Below, in pieces: positions 1-10,756 of a DNA stretch of 64,000 nucleotides. Made by a program: the position numbers and the translations under genes. The notes under the pieces are model-generated. The model was not told the origin of the DNA. It made no database searches and saw only the letters and a program-made list of their open reading frames with translations. The DNA comes from Persicaria tinctoria (taxonomy: Eukaryota; Streptophyta; Magnoliopsida; Caryophyllales; Polygonaceae), in assembly GCA_037127255.1 (NCBI GenBank), contig JBANSL010000020.1:50319098-50383097 (forward strand), read 5' to 3'. Each line of letters starts with the position of its first letter. Positions within the stretch are counted from its first letter, which is position 1.

Positions 1-461
1 AATGTTTTCATCTTAGTAAAGAAAGCAGTTCCGGATAAAGAACCTTGAGAATTTGAAGCAAGATCTCGCTGAATCTGGTAGATCCGAGCTTGATTCGACT
101 GTGAATATCTTTTGTTGAGAAGACGCCAGATCTCTTTCGCAGTTGAGAAATAGATGTCGTTCTCGGCAATGTCTTTGCCGATCGAATGCAAGAGCCATGA
201 GATCACCATTCTGTTGCATCTTTCCCATTGTGCAACCATTGTCGGAGGTGAATCAGGGCAAGCGCAAGCACCGGTGATAAAGCCAAGCTTGTTCTTTGCA
301 AACAATGACACTTCAACCGATCGTTTCCAGTGATTATAGTTGCCTTCGCTCAGGGGACGAGTAGAAAGGATGTAATTCGGATGATCAGAGTGGTGCAAGT
401 ACTGCTTGCTGTTCGGATCGATTGCAGTGGACTCCAATTGCTGATTCAGTTGTTGCTCCAT
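1..461 (-). CDS. Copia retrotransposon gag, N-terminal part, runs off left edge
   Basis: Read on the minus strand from an ATG at 461, the frame stays open to the window edge (about 153 residues). The protein starts MEQQLNQQLESTAIDPNSKQ, followed by YLHHSDHPNYILSTRPL and NYNHWKRSVEVSLFAKNKLG. Downstream come a Trp/Cys-containing segment (WERCNRMVISWLLHSIGKDI) and EIWRLLNKRYSQSN. This is the arrangement of the plant Copia gag N-terminal domain (Retrotran_gag_3 followed by UBN2-like). A primer binding site and LTR lie immediately upstream (528-893), so this is the 5' end of a Copia element transcribed right to left. The frame is intact here, unlike the other retroelements in the window, so the element may be fairly young. 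The rest of the polyprotein is outside the window. Confidence 0.85.
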   Translation of the reverse strand, partial: MEQQLNQQLESTAIDPNSKQYLHHSDHPNYILSTRPLSEGNYNHWKRSVEVSLFAKNKLGFITGACACPDSPPTMVAQWERCNRMVISWLLHSIGKDIAENDIYFSTAKEIWRLLNKRYSQSNQARIYQIQRDLASNSQGSLSGTAFFTKMKT

Positions 462-539
462 TGAAAACGGACGAAATTGCAACACGAATCAAAACGAAAA
501 TGAAAATTGGAAAATGAATTGACTAGTCTGATGATACCA

Positions 540-893
540 TGTTATCAGTTGGAATTCAAGAAACTTCCATTAATGGAGCTCGAAGATTGCATAAAATGGG
601 GGAATCGAAAAGAGGAAGAAGATGATCTGTTATTCCAACTGAATTGATTGTTCTGTATAACAAACCAAACCAATTGATACTACTCAAAGTAAAAGCGACG
701 CGTTTCACCAAATCAAAACAAACCGGGTTTAACACTAATATAAAACCGGGTTCAATAGATAATGTAACCGAATAGCAGACTATCTAGCTAATTATGCCTT
801 TTAACTTCCTCTCGGTTTTCATCCCATTTTATACCCCCTTTTTAGTTGTTATGTAATCTATGTTTACGTGTAATACTGAGAGTTTAACTCTCA
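540..893 (-). repeat. 5' LTR of the left-edge Copia element
   Basis: A tRNA-Met-type primer binding site (TGGTATCAT on the minus strand, about 531-539) abuts an LTR end reading ...CTGATAACA on the minus strand, so the LTR inner edge is at 540. A TATA box (TATAAAA, minus strand) lies at 827-833. The outer end is probably near 893, where the minus strand begins TGAGAGTTAAACTCTCA, a short palindrome. The outer edge is inferred, because the other LTR is outside the window and cannot be compared. This LTR ends about 260 bases before the start codon of the neighbouring NAD(P)H dehydrogenase gene and faces the opposite way. Confidence 0.6.
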
Positions 894-1156
894 CCATTTC
901 GATCCAAAAAAAAACACACTATCAAACCACTTTCATGTGACAAATGCAGCAGGTGGCACGTGGCAACGCCTGCAGCTGCCACGTAAACAAAGCACGGCGC
1001 GCGAAAAACCGACACACTCCCGCGATCCGATCGTCGCAAAGCATCTCCTTCCCACGCTGAAGTATCGGTCAACCAAATTCCAACACCATCTGATCGTATA
1101 AACCCTCACACCATCAAATTCAAAGCCCCCACACAGTCGATCTCAGCTCCCCAACC

Positions 1157-4100
1157 ATGGCTTTCTTTCGACTCAAAACCCTAATTAAACCCGCATCTGC
1201 CTTCACTAGACCTAGATCCTTCCCCTCCCTTTACGCCTCCGTCTCCCACTACTCCGCCGAGCCTCCGCCTGCGCCGGCGGCTACCCGGTACCCCGGGCTG
1301 GAGCCGACGAAGCCGAATGAGAAGCCGCGGTTGGTGGTTTTGGGCACGGGCTGGGCTGGGAGTCGGCTCATGAAGGACATTGATACGAAGATATACGGCG
1401 TCGTTTGCGTCTCCCCGAGGAATCACATGGTTTTCACTCCTCTTCTGGCTTCTACCTGCGTTGGCACTCTGGAGTTCCGATCCGTTGCGGAGCCCATCCT
1501 CAAGATTCAGCCTTCGTTTTCTACCGATCCTGGATCTTTCTTCTTTCTTGCTAGTTGTAAGGGGTTGGATCCTCACGATCATGTGGTATGTTTCTTCGAT
1601 TTTTTATTTCGAATTGAAATTGTTTCTGTGCTTCCAAATTTGCTGCAAATTTTGATTCTGACAAGATAATGTGAGGTAAAAATGTCGAAACTGCGATTCA
1701 ATCCAGAATAAAGGCTCTTTTAGATTGATTCTCACAGGATAATCAGAAGTAATTTTTGGTAGATTTTGGTATATTTGGTTAGGGGTATGGAGTATCAATG
1801 CCGGTTTGATCGATTTAAACTTCCAGAAATCAGAAATTGAGTCCCAATCTGGTACAATCGAAGCTCAAATCTCATTTATCCGAATTTCATGTTCTTTTTG
1901 TGGATGATTTGAAAAAAGTTCTGCCCCTGGCAGATTGTGAAAATGAACTAATTGACCCTACAAACAACATTTGAATCCCTTTCACTTTCCGAGTGGGGTT
2001 AACCATTGGCCTACACTTGACTGGTTTGATTGTAACTCCTTTATGCCCAATGAGCATATTTTTGCATTTTCTGAAGTTTGCTTTTCTTACTAATAATCAC
2101 GAATTGGGCGGTGTTTTGTAATTTAGCTGCATTGTGAGATGCACACGGATGGAGCTAAGGGTTTGAAACCTTGGAAGTTCAAGATTTCATATGACAAGCT
2201 TGTTATTGCTAGTGGAGCTCAAGCCTCCACGTTTGGAATCCATGGAGTACAGGAGCATGCCTTCTTCCTTCGAGAGGTCGATCATGCCCAGGAGATTCGG
2301 AGGAAGCTCCTCTTAAACTTGATGTTGTCAGATTTACCTGGTATGGTGATCCTAGAAGATATATTTTCAGTGTCGAGATTCTGGTTATTTGGTGTAATTT
2401 TCCTTCGGTAAATTGTGCTTTTGGTTCTTTTGTGGAGCTAGGCATCTCGGAGGAGGAGAAACGTCGGCTTTTACATTGCGTTGTTGTTGGAGGTGGTCCA
2501 ACGGGTGTCGAGTTCAGTGGCGAACTTAGTGATTTCATCATGAATGATGTTCGTAAAAGATACGCACATGTAAAAGATTACATCCATGTTACATTGATTG
2601 AGGTATTGTCCTGTGTTGTTTTACTATTATTTCAACCTACCTAATAAGAGTGTTGCAGTTGTTTACTTGTTTTGTTCTCCTAAAAGCTTGTCATAACAAA
2701 TATGGTTAGACAATCTGACATTTAGATCTCTTTTAACGGTCATTTCATTTTCCTTTCAGGCAAATGAGATATTGTCGTCCTTTGATGATCGTCTTAGGCA
2801 CTATGCAACCAGACAGTTGATCAAGGTACGAATGTCTATTCAGATGAATGCAATATGCATAAACTATACACATCAGTTGTTTTCTTATCTTTGTGGTCGG
2901 TAAATATCTTTGAATTGTTTGTGGATAATTGATTTGTCATTATCTGATATTTGTGTGCAACTTATGATGTTATAAAGATACGCTGTATACAGTTAATCGT
3001 GCTTCCTTTTTTTCTTATCCTTGTCGGTTCTTACATACAGTCTATAATTTGTATGTTCTCAGTCAGGTGTTGATCTGGTCCATGGAATAGTCAAGGATGT
3101 TCAACCTGAGAAGATAATCCTCACTGACGGAGTAGAAGTTCCCTATGGACTGTTAGTGTGGTCTACTGGTGTCGGTCCTTCACCTCTAGTCAAGGCTATC
3201 GATCTTCCAAAATCTCCGGGTGGAAGGTAAGTTTCAAACTTTAGAACCTTTGTATTATATTTGGATTCTTCATCTACACAGATAATTTTTTTTACTTGAA
3301 AGAAAAAGGGTACAATGATAGAGGTTTAAATTGGTAAAGCGGTTTTGTGAAGAGTCCGTATTTTTAGTGAGGTAACATGGTTGGTTTGCAGTGATTTCCT
3401 GATGAATGAGCGAGTACTCGCTCTGTTTTCTTTTTCTTTTTTTGATGAAAGTACTCTCGCTCTATGAATAACATAAAACTCTCAATTTCTCTAGTGTTAC
3501 TTGATTATGTTCCCCCCTTTTTTTTCCCTTGAAGGATCGGGGTTGATGAATGGCTGCGTGTTCCTAGTGTTGCGGATGTGTTTGCTATTGGTGACTGCAG
3601 TGGCTTTCTTGAGTCCACAGGCAAGCCAGTTCTTCCTGCTCTGGCACAGGTGACTATCAAACCAAAATCTGATTTTTTTTTTTGTCGGAATTTTCATAGA
3701 TTTTGGTCTTCCAACGAATCTATGCAAATGGTCATCGTAACTAGAAGTCTAGATATCTTTTAAACCAGGTAGCTGAAAGGCAAGGAAAATATCTAGCTCG
3801 ACTTCTGAACAAGGTCGGGACAGCTGGGTGTGGGCGAGCAAACAGCACAAAGGACCTTGAACTCGGAGATCCTTTCGTATACAGGCATTTAGGAAGCATG
3901 GCGACTCTCGGTAGATACAAGGCTCTCGTCGACCTCAGGCAGAGCAAGGTGAGAAGATTTCTCACCCTGAAATTCCAGGCAGGTTAAGACTTGTGTATCA
4001 GTTGATTTGAAGAACTTCATTGCCTTTTTTTTTATTTTGAACAGGAGACGAAGGGGCTGTCAATGGCAGGGTTCGTGAGCTGGTTCATCTGGCGATCTGC

Positions 4101-4197
4101 ATACCTCACGCGTGTCATCAGCTGGAGAAATAGATTCTATGTCGCTATCAACTGGCTTACAACTCTGATATTCGGACGCGATATAAGCAGGATATGA
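1157..4197 (+). CDS. NDA: Internal alternative NAD(P)H-ubiquinone oxidoreductase A (NDA type), mitochondrial
   Basis: Type II NAD(P)H dehydrogenase: it oxidises matrix NAD(P)H and reduces ubiquinone without pumping protons, on the inner face of the inner mitochondrial membrane. Eight exons join in frame: 1157-1585, 2127-2340, 2442-2602, 2760-2825, 3063-3226, 3535-3649, 3769-3948 and 4045-4197. This gives 1482 nt, or 493 residues, close to the usual length of about 500. All introns are GT-AG. Residues 1-50 are rich in Arg, Ser and Ala, like a mitochondrial presequence. The FAD site is [12 protein letters not shown], the second dinucleotide site is [16 protein letters not shown], and [20 protein letters not shown] is the C-terminal FAD contact region. 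It ends FGRDISRI, the family's membrane-associated tail. There is no EF-hand insertion, which argues for NDA rather than the NDB type. Every exon is intact, so it looks functional. NDA1 versus NDA2 cannot be decided here. Confidence 0.95.
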
Positions 4198-5363
4198 AGA
4201 TCTCTTCCACTTCCAAGGACGTCGAAATTGCTTACAAACTTCCCATTCTAGCTGAAAGAATAAGCACTCGGATTTAGAGCAGGTATTTATAACACAAGAA
4301 CTTCAAAACTGACTGAATTTGTGGTATGGGGTATAATTCATTGCTGCACAAACTTTGTATTGCATAAGCAACTTGTGATTTTACATTCATTTTGGAGATG
4401 TTGAATTATTGTTTTTAGATACTACACGGCAATATAAAATTTGACAAGTGACTGAAATTTATTGCATCATAAACATCAAACCAGTAAGCCACTAGTTGGT
4501 CTGTTTGGATCGCCACAGATTATGGTTTATTATCGCACAATATTTAAAGTTTGATATTTTGGTAAGAAATTAAGAAATTTATTGCATCATAGGGACAGCC
4601 TTATGCAACATCGTGTAAAACCCTTCCGTCATGTCCATTGGCCCATCTGAGGGTTTCAACAGCTTGAGCCCTCGGAGCAACCGAGTCAGTCATCGGCATA
4701 ACCTACATGGGGTCATGGGCCTCTTGGCCAAGTCCTTCCCGCAAGACAAATCCCTCTCCCCGACCAAAGCTGATGGTAAAAAGGTATACAAAAACAATTG
4801 TGGAGGTGGTGGTAATGTCGTCACTTTCCTTCCCCAATCGATGCATAAGCACATCAATGAAATCCTCGTCGCCATAGTGATGCATTGTTCTCTCTCAGTC
4901 CTCTCATATTGAATCGTTTGGATATCTACTTCATCATTCAGATGTGCACTTTCAGGTAGAGCCACTCGAGGAACGCCTACCAGGGTTTATGCAAGGAGCA
5001 CTACCTGGCCAGCAGCACAAGTAAATTACAACGACCAATCTTTCGTCTCATGAGCTGTCGATGCTGCAATCAGACCCTTCACAGAGATGTGGTACACTGG
5101 TACAGCTCAGGGGGAAGCAGGAACCATTGAATTCGTAAAGGCCAACACAAATATGTGACGATGATTTTCTAAAAATATATGACAAAACAGTCCGATTAAA
5201 CATCAAGTACTTCTCACAACCATGCTTGTAAAAGATTCTTAATGTTGGCAACTCAAGATATATTTGCATCCCAGATGATTCTGTGTAGAAGCTAACCGTC
5301 GTTGCACGGGAAACTAACAAAATCCATGCACGGTCTCACCTCTTCCATCCAAACTGATGCAGT
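4198..5363. other. Spacer between the convergent NDA and NOC2 genes
   Basis: This contains the 3'UTR of NDA (to roughly 4450) and, on the other strand, the 3'UTR of NOC2 (from 5363 leftward). Between them, 4631-4912 is a GC-richer patch open in more than one frame. I do not recognise a protein in it, and it lacks splice-site support. No RNA gene or complete transposon was seen. Confidence 0.5.
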
Positions 5364-8300
5364 TCAATTCCTCTTCTTCCCCTTGTTCTGAAACTTCCTC
5401 TTCTTCTTTGGTGCGTCTCCAGACGACTTCTGCTTGCTTCCACGCTGCTGCTTCCTCGGCTTTTTGCTCTTGAAATCATCCTGCTTGGGTCCACGCTGTC
5501 GCTTTCTTGGCTTTATGCTCTTCACATCATCCTGTTTCCTCCCCTGCTGTTTCTTAGTCTTTGTCGGCGTTTGGGTCTCGCCATCTTCATCTTGGGAAGA
5601 TGCATCGCTCATGGACCCCTCGTCATCAGAACTCAAAACCAAGTCCTGGACAATGTCTTCGTCCACTGCAGTTTCCTCCATCTCAGTTCTCTTCCTCTTG
5701 GTTTTCTTCGTCTTGTCCTTCTCAGATTTCTCGTCCCTGCTACAGTTATGTCAAGTTAGATGGCATACATACAGAAAACATGAAACAAATAAAGCGAGAT
5801 CTAGTAGACTGCATCACGCAAGTAATTATCCGTCTGTGTTACCTGGATTCCTTTCTTGGTAACCAGGAAGAATTGAAGACCGTTTTCCCGTCACCCGTAG
5901 CATCATCACTATCTTCATCATCACTTGGTACAACTTTCTTCCCCAAAACTTCTCCACCAACCAGAATACTGCAGACAATAGTGGTCACATCTCAGTAATC
6001 CATTGATTGAGGTTTCCTATTTTGAATAATAATTGAATAAATTTATGGAACAGTTTCGAACCTGGACCCCCTCAATGACTCGCTTCTTTGTTTCGCTCTT
6101 TCGCGTAATGTGGCAACATACTTTGACAAGGGGCTCATGCCAGCCTTCTTTTCATTCTACAAATCATCATAAAAATAATTGGCTTTTCACTTCGACTCTC
6201 ACACCCATGATGTGCAGGATTACAGTGGACAAATGGCTTTGGAGTTGTACAACATATAAATGAATCATAATTCTTCAAGAGTTAAAGAACATAGAATTTG
6301 TCTGCAGAACTCATAACAAATCTGATGCTTCAACTAACTACCTTTATGTCTGCATAATATTTTGAAAGTCATTCGCCGAAAATTTCAATATGTACTATCC
6401 GTATGTATGTACTCCCTCCAAAATATAGGTCGTTCTACTATTTGACACGCTTTTTAAGGACCTAAACTCTATAAAATATTATTTTATTTTTAATTTTTTA
6501 AAATAATATTATACTTGTTACTAATAAGTAGCTCCTTAAAAAATATGCCAAAAAGTAAAGCAACCTATATTTTGAGACGGAGGGAGTAATATTTATTTAT
6601 AGTAGGCTAGTAACACAGACCTCAAGAAAAGATGCAGCAGCAGGATCGTTAGGTAGAAAGGATATGGATGCCCTCCTTTGATTTATGAACTCTGAATTAA
6701 CCTCAATCTGCATCAAGTTCACACAAAATAATACAAGAAAGTTTAAAAACAGAGTTCTCAGTTGCAAAAGAATAAAATTCAATTATGTCCAGTAGCAATC
6801 AGTTCTAAAGCGTACTTGGCGAATAAGTTGCTTCATGTCTTTACGAAACCTGTCGACATTTGTGCTTTTACAGAAGCTACGTAGTCGAACAGTTGGTATA
6901 TACGACAACTCAAGGAAAGCAACCGAATAGCTCCACTGAGCAAAATGTTCTGCTAGCTCCTCAACCACAGAAAAGATGCACGCCTCCTGGAAAGACCGCG
7001 TCTTAAGTGCTGGCTTGCTGACCTGTCATTGGAGATTCCTTGTTAATTTTTGGGATGCTGAAACTCAAAACAAGGATTAAAAAAAACTGAAATAAGGCAT
7101 TCTTTACACACACCTTTAGAACACTCGTCAAATCCACGGCATTTCCAATACCACCAGTTGGGCGCATATTCAACTCTTTCATCTCCAGCATATCCAAAAG
7201 CAAGAATGAAACTGGTATGAAAGTATTGGTGAATGCAGCAATTCGGTTAAGCATTCTAACACAACGCAGCCGGAGAGGAAAGTATCTGGCAGTGGGAACC
7301 AGCCGGGCTACTCCATAGATGATTTGAGTCAATGGATAAGCAAGGGGCTTAAAATCAGCTTCTGAACCATAAGTACAGATGGCTACAGTCCAAAGCTCCA
7401 GGCAATTTATATACTTCCATTCATAAACCTTTCGGAATGCTTCCTAAAATGCATGAAAAGGGCAGTAAGAATTTTTATCTCACAAAAATTATCACCCTAA
7501 CATGTATTGACATATCACAATTCACTCATTGATATTATTACACAAGCAACAACCTATTCATTTTCTCAATCCTTACATACACTCCCAATATTTCATGAAT
7601 AATAAACTGAAATAAAATCAACCAAGGGAGAGAAACTCAACTAGAAAAAGAAAAAAAAGTAAGTTTAAAATATAAGATCATCCAGTCAATCTAGCAACAG
7701 AATCTGAAACACAGAGGAGCAAGAAAGGGAGAGAGAGCGCATCAAGTCAACTGACCTTAGTCTTTGTGTTCAGTGCATCTCTCAAAATCATAGCCAATTG
7801 CCGAATGAATGTAAAAGCATGTAGGTATGCCGTTGGAAGGTCAACACCGAAAAGTTCAGTCACACAGTTTGCTAGGAAGTAAACATGTTGTAACTTTGTC
7901 GCATTTACAAAGTGACAATTCAGAACATACGCTTTGTATATCCCTTTAAAACACTCATCTACACAGTCGGACCCAAGGCGGACACAAACATCTCTTAAAA
8001 ATAATAATGCAACAACAGGAAGGGCACCTCCTCCTGTACCCCAGAAGTGAAGAGCAACCTGCACAGAACATATCTCTTAATCACAACACTATATAATAAT
8101 CAATGTCAAAGAAACGCAGATGCAGAGCATTCACCAGGACCCTAAAAAACAAGATAGTTGTGCTTCTAATCACTAATCAGGTATGCACATGCAAAAGCAC
8201 AAACCAAAAATCAAGCATTAACACAACATAATACAAAACACCATTCGGTAACATTATATCACCTAAAAGTAAATGATTCTAAGCACAACATATACCTTAA

Positions 8301-9404
8301 CATACTTCCTCAATAAACTGGGGAAAGCTCCCAGAAATAAAGATGAGTGCCTTAGGCGCCTTAAAGTAAACGATATCATCTCAGTGTCGGTCATTTGGTT
8401 CAGGACATGAAGGGAGTTTCCAAGGTATGACTTCACCAAGTGACTATACTTACTCCATTGTTTCATACTCTTCAATTCCACTATGGTCTCTTTCTTACCT
8501 CCAGAAGAAGGAAGTTTCATCATGTTCCGAAGAATTCCATCCATCTCACTCAAAACAAATGACATAACCTTGTTGAAGACATTGCTAGACATCACATGTA
8601 AATTTGCTGCAGGCTCATCACTAGCATCATCCCCATGATGACAAGCTATCCTATAGGCTTTCAAGAGGGATCTAACTGCGCCAATTTTTCCATTCTCTTT
8701 TGCTGCCTCACCCCAGGACTCAACCATTTCCATTGTGATAACAGATTTGGATCGTTTCTCGTCCTTCTTTGAAACAACATCCTTTGTTTGGAAGTCCTCA
8801 TCATCAACATCCTCCTCTTCCACCTCCGAATCATCAATGTCTGCTTCACCATCTTCTTCTTCCTGCAAAAGCATGACCATTTAGAATGTTCTTGTAAAAG
8901 AAAAGGTCTGAGAGCCTAACTTGCGAGAGACTCACATCAAGATCATCATCATCACTGAACTCCAATAGCTTTTTGTCATTCTCTAACATATACTGGTAAA
9001 ATTCAGGGTCCTGCAAAGGAAAATTCATTAAAGGATTTAAAGCTAAGTAATACAGCAAACCTAGTTTCATAAACGAAAGATATGGAGAAACTTAACATCC
9101 ATGTTCAGAGATGTTGTATCAATGAGAGTCTAACTAACCTTTTCCTTGAGGATTTCCAACTGCTCTTTGTGCTGTTTAGCCTCCTTGCGAAATGCAGAGA
9201 TATCCAAATCCGAGTCATCTTGCTCTTCCTCTTCGTCCGAAAAATCATGTTCAAGAGTGACAACTGAAACACCAAGTAGTCAACAAATGGTACAGCAGCT
9301 CGGTATCACTGAGACACCATCACAAGAGAAAATGAAAAGGGATAGTAAAGCAGATTACCATTATCCTCCGTATCCTCAAACATGACGACTTCAGCAAAGG
9401 AAAG
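5364..9404 (-). CDS. NOC2: NOC2-like nucleolar complex protein (ribosome assembly); N-terminal exon not found
   Basis: Noc2 family protein, which acts with Noc1 and Noc3 partners in maturation and export of pre-60S subunits in nucleolus and nucleoplasm. Minus-strand exons with GT-AG borders: 9359-9404, 9139-9263, 8936-9010, 8296-8862, 7756-8058, 7114-7443, 6816-7022, 6621-6707, 6062-6156, 5843-5968 and 5364-5739. They join in one frame of 778 residues plus stop. Family signatures: [20 protein letters not shown], acidic runs, [30 protein letters not shown] [39 protein letters not shown], and a Lys-rich C-terminal tail with KQDD repeats typical of nucleolar localisation. No separate upstream coding exon is visible. 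The first exon allows an in-frame ATG at 9383, and reading back across the acceptor allows one at 9419. Upstream sequence is the arm of a mobile element (9445 on), whose exon at 9878-10135 carries a correctly oriented donor. The N terminus may therefore be truncated. Confidence 0.88.
6410..6588. mobile_element. Stowaway-like MITE in a NOC2 intron
   Basis: Terminal inverted repeats read ACTCCCTCCAAAATATAGG on the left and CCTATATTTTGAGACGGAGG on the right. TA dinucleotides at both ends match the Tc1/mariner (Stowaway) target preference. The body is AT-rich and foldable, about 179 bp, with no coding capacity. It lies between the NOC2 exons 6062-6156 and 6621-6707. Confidence 0.85.
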
Positions 9405-9444
9405 CTGCAAAATATCCATATAATGAATTACAGACCTCGTGCAG

Positions 9445-10310
9445 GTAGGGTTGTGCATAACCGTGTATCCGACACGGATACACGAAACTGATAACACGAA
9501 AATAGCCGATCCGAACACGACACGATAATTACCGGTGTAACACAACACGACAATTGTAAAAAACCTTTTTTTTCCCTCCTGCTGGCTGCTGCGAATGACT
9601 ACCTACTGTAAAACCCTTTGTTTTTTTTTTCTGGAAAATGCAATACAAATACAACCATGGTCTCCAATTTGCACTGTTACAGTACATAAAAATAATAAAG
9701 CTGAAAAAATTACATATGCTCCAATTACAGAAACTGAAAATTTGAACAATTGAAACAAACAATCAAACACTCAACAACATTAATTACACAATGCAAACAA
9801 CATCAAATTTTGACACCCACAGTCTCTAATTCAAATGAACGATCGAACGGATTGCAACACAAAATGGAACAACTTACCGGTTCTAAATTGAGCGTATAGC
9901 GAGGTCGACGACGACTTGAAGCGCGGCGAGTCTAGAGGCTGAGAGGAGTCCGGCCGCCGCTGCCTAGAATGAAGGAGGAGGAAGAAGACCGAAGAAGGGA
10001 GACGGTGAGACTGGCGAGTGAAGAACGGACGGCCGCCGCCTGCCGAGAAGGCGAGAATGAAGGAGGAGGAAGAAGACTGGGTCGGTGGAACGGCGACGGT
10101 GAGAATGAATGGACAATTTGTAACCCTAGCCGTACTCTCTTTAGTCTTTAATTTAAAAGGTTAGACAGGAAGAAAAAAAATGAAAGGTAGAAATAAAAAA
10201 ATCGGGGGTAATCAGGATTTGATCTCGAGACCTCACGGTCAGATTAGCCCAAGACACAAGTGAGCTTCATCAACTGGGCAAGCCGTGTTTTGTACTCTAC
10301 AACAATGTTT
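9445..10310 (-). repeat. Left inverted arm, with outward-facing exon-like segment
   Basis: Reverse-complement copy of the right arm, closely matching over about 700 bp. On the minus strand an exon-like stretch (about 10135 down to 9878) starts after CTAGGGTTACAAATT, is pyrimidine-rich like a plant 5'UTR, and ends ACCG followed by the donor GTAAGTTG (9871-9877). It points straight at the first visible NOC2 exon, whose acceptor TTTTGCAG lies at 9405-9412. A purine-rich antisense frame at 9969-10151 is only a shadow of this segment. Confidence 0.7.
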
Positions 10311-10359
10311 ACATTAGTTTTATCACAACAGGTTAAATGGTTAATATTAAAAAAAATTA

Positions 10360-10541
10360 AAATATTATCGTATCGTGTCGGATACCCGATAAGGGAAAAA
10401 TCCCGATCCGAACACGACACAATTATTGTCGTGTTTCAGACCGTTTTGTGTCATAATCGTATCCTATCTAATATCGTTTCGTGTTTTTTCGTATCGTATT
10501 GGTGCGATTTCGTATCGTGTCAACCGTGTCTTATTTTTCTC
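10360..10541. repeat. Second block of hAT-like subterminal words
   Basis: The short words CGTGTCGGATACCCG, CCGATCCGAACACGAC and TTCGTATCGTGTCAACCGTG repeat in both orientations, as in the tip region 9460-9550. This may be the opposite end of a roughly 1.1 kb hAT-like unit whose last 15 or so bases are missing. The right arm has no counterpart because the LINE lies there. Confidence 0.55.
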
Positions 10542-10756
10542 CATGATCTATGAACAACAAGAAAAGAAAAGAAAGCATTGTATATGAACAAGGAGATGCC
10601 GCTTTCATGATGAGCCTCCTCATTCGACAAATTAACACAAACAGAAATCAAATGTGTTCAGCATGGAAACTATATCTCAAGGATTTCGATAGCTTCGACG
10701 ATTAAATCAAAACATACTCCAATTCAATTTGCCAGAAAGACATTACATATGATAAA

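Noticed and set aside
1181..1582. 133-residue minus-strand frame over NDA exon 1
   Set aside because: Antisense shadow of the NDA coding exon.
4631..4912. 93-residue frame downstream of NDA
   Set aside because: No family resemblance, open on both strands, and it lies between two 3'UTRs.
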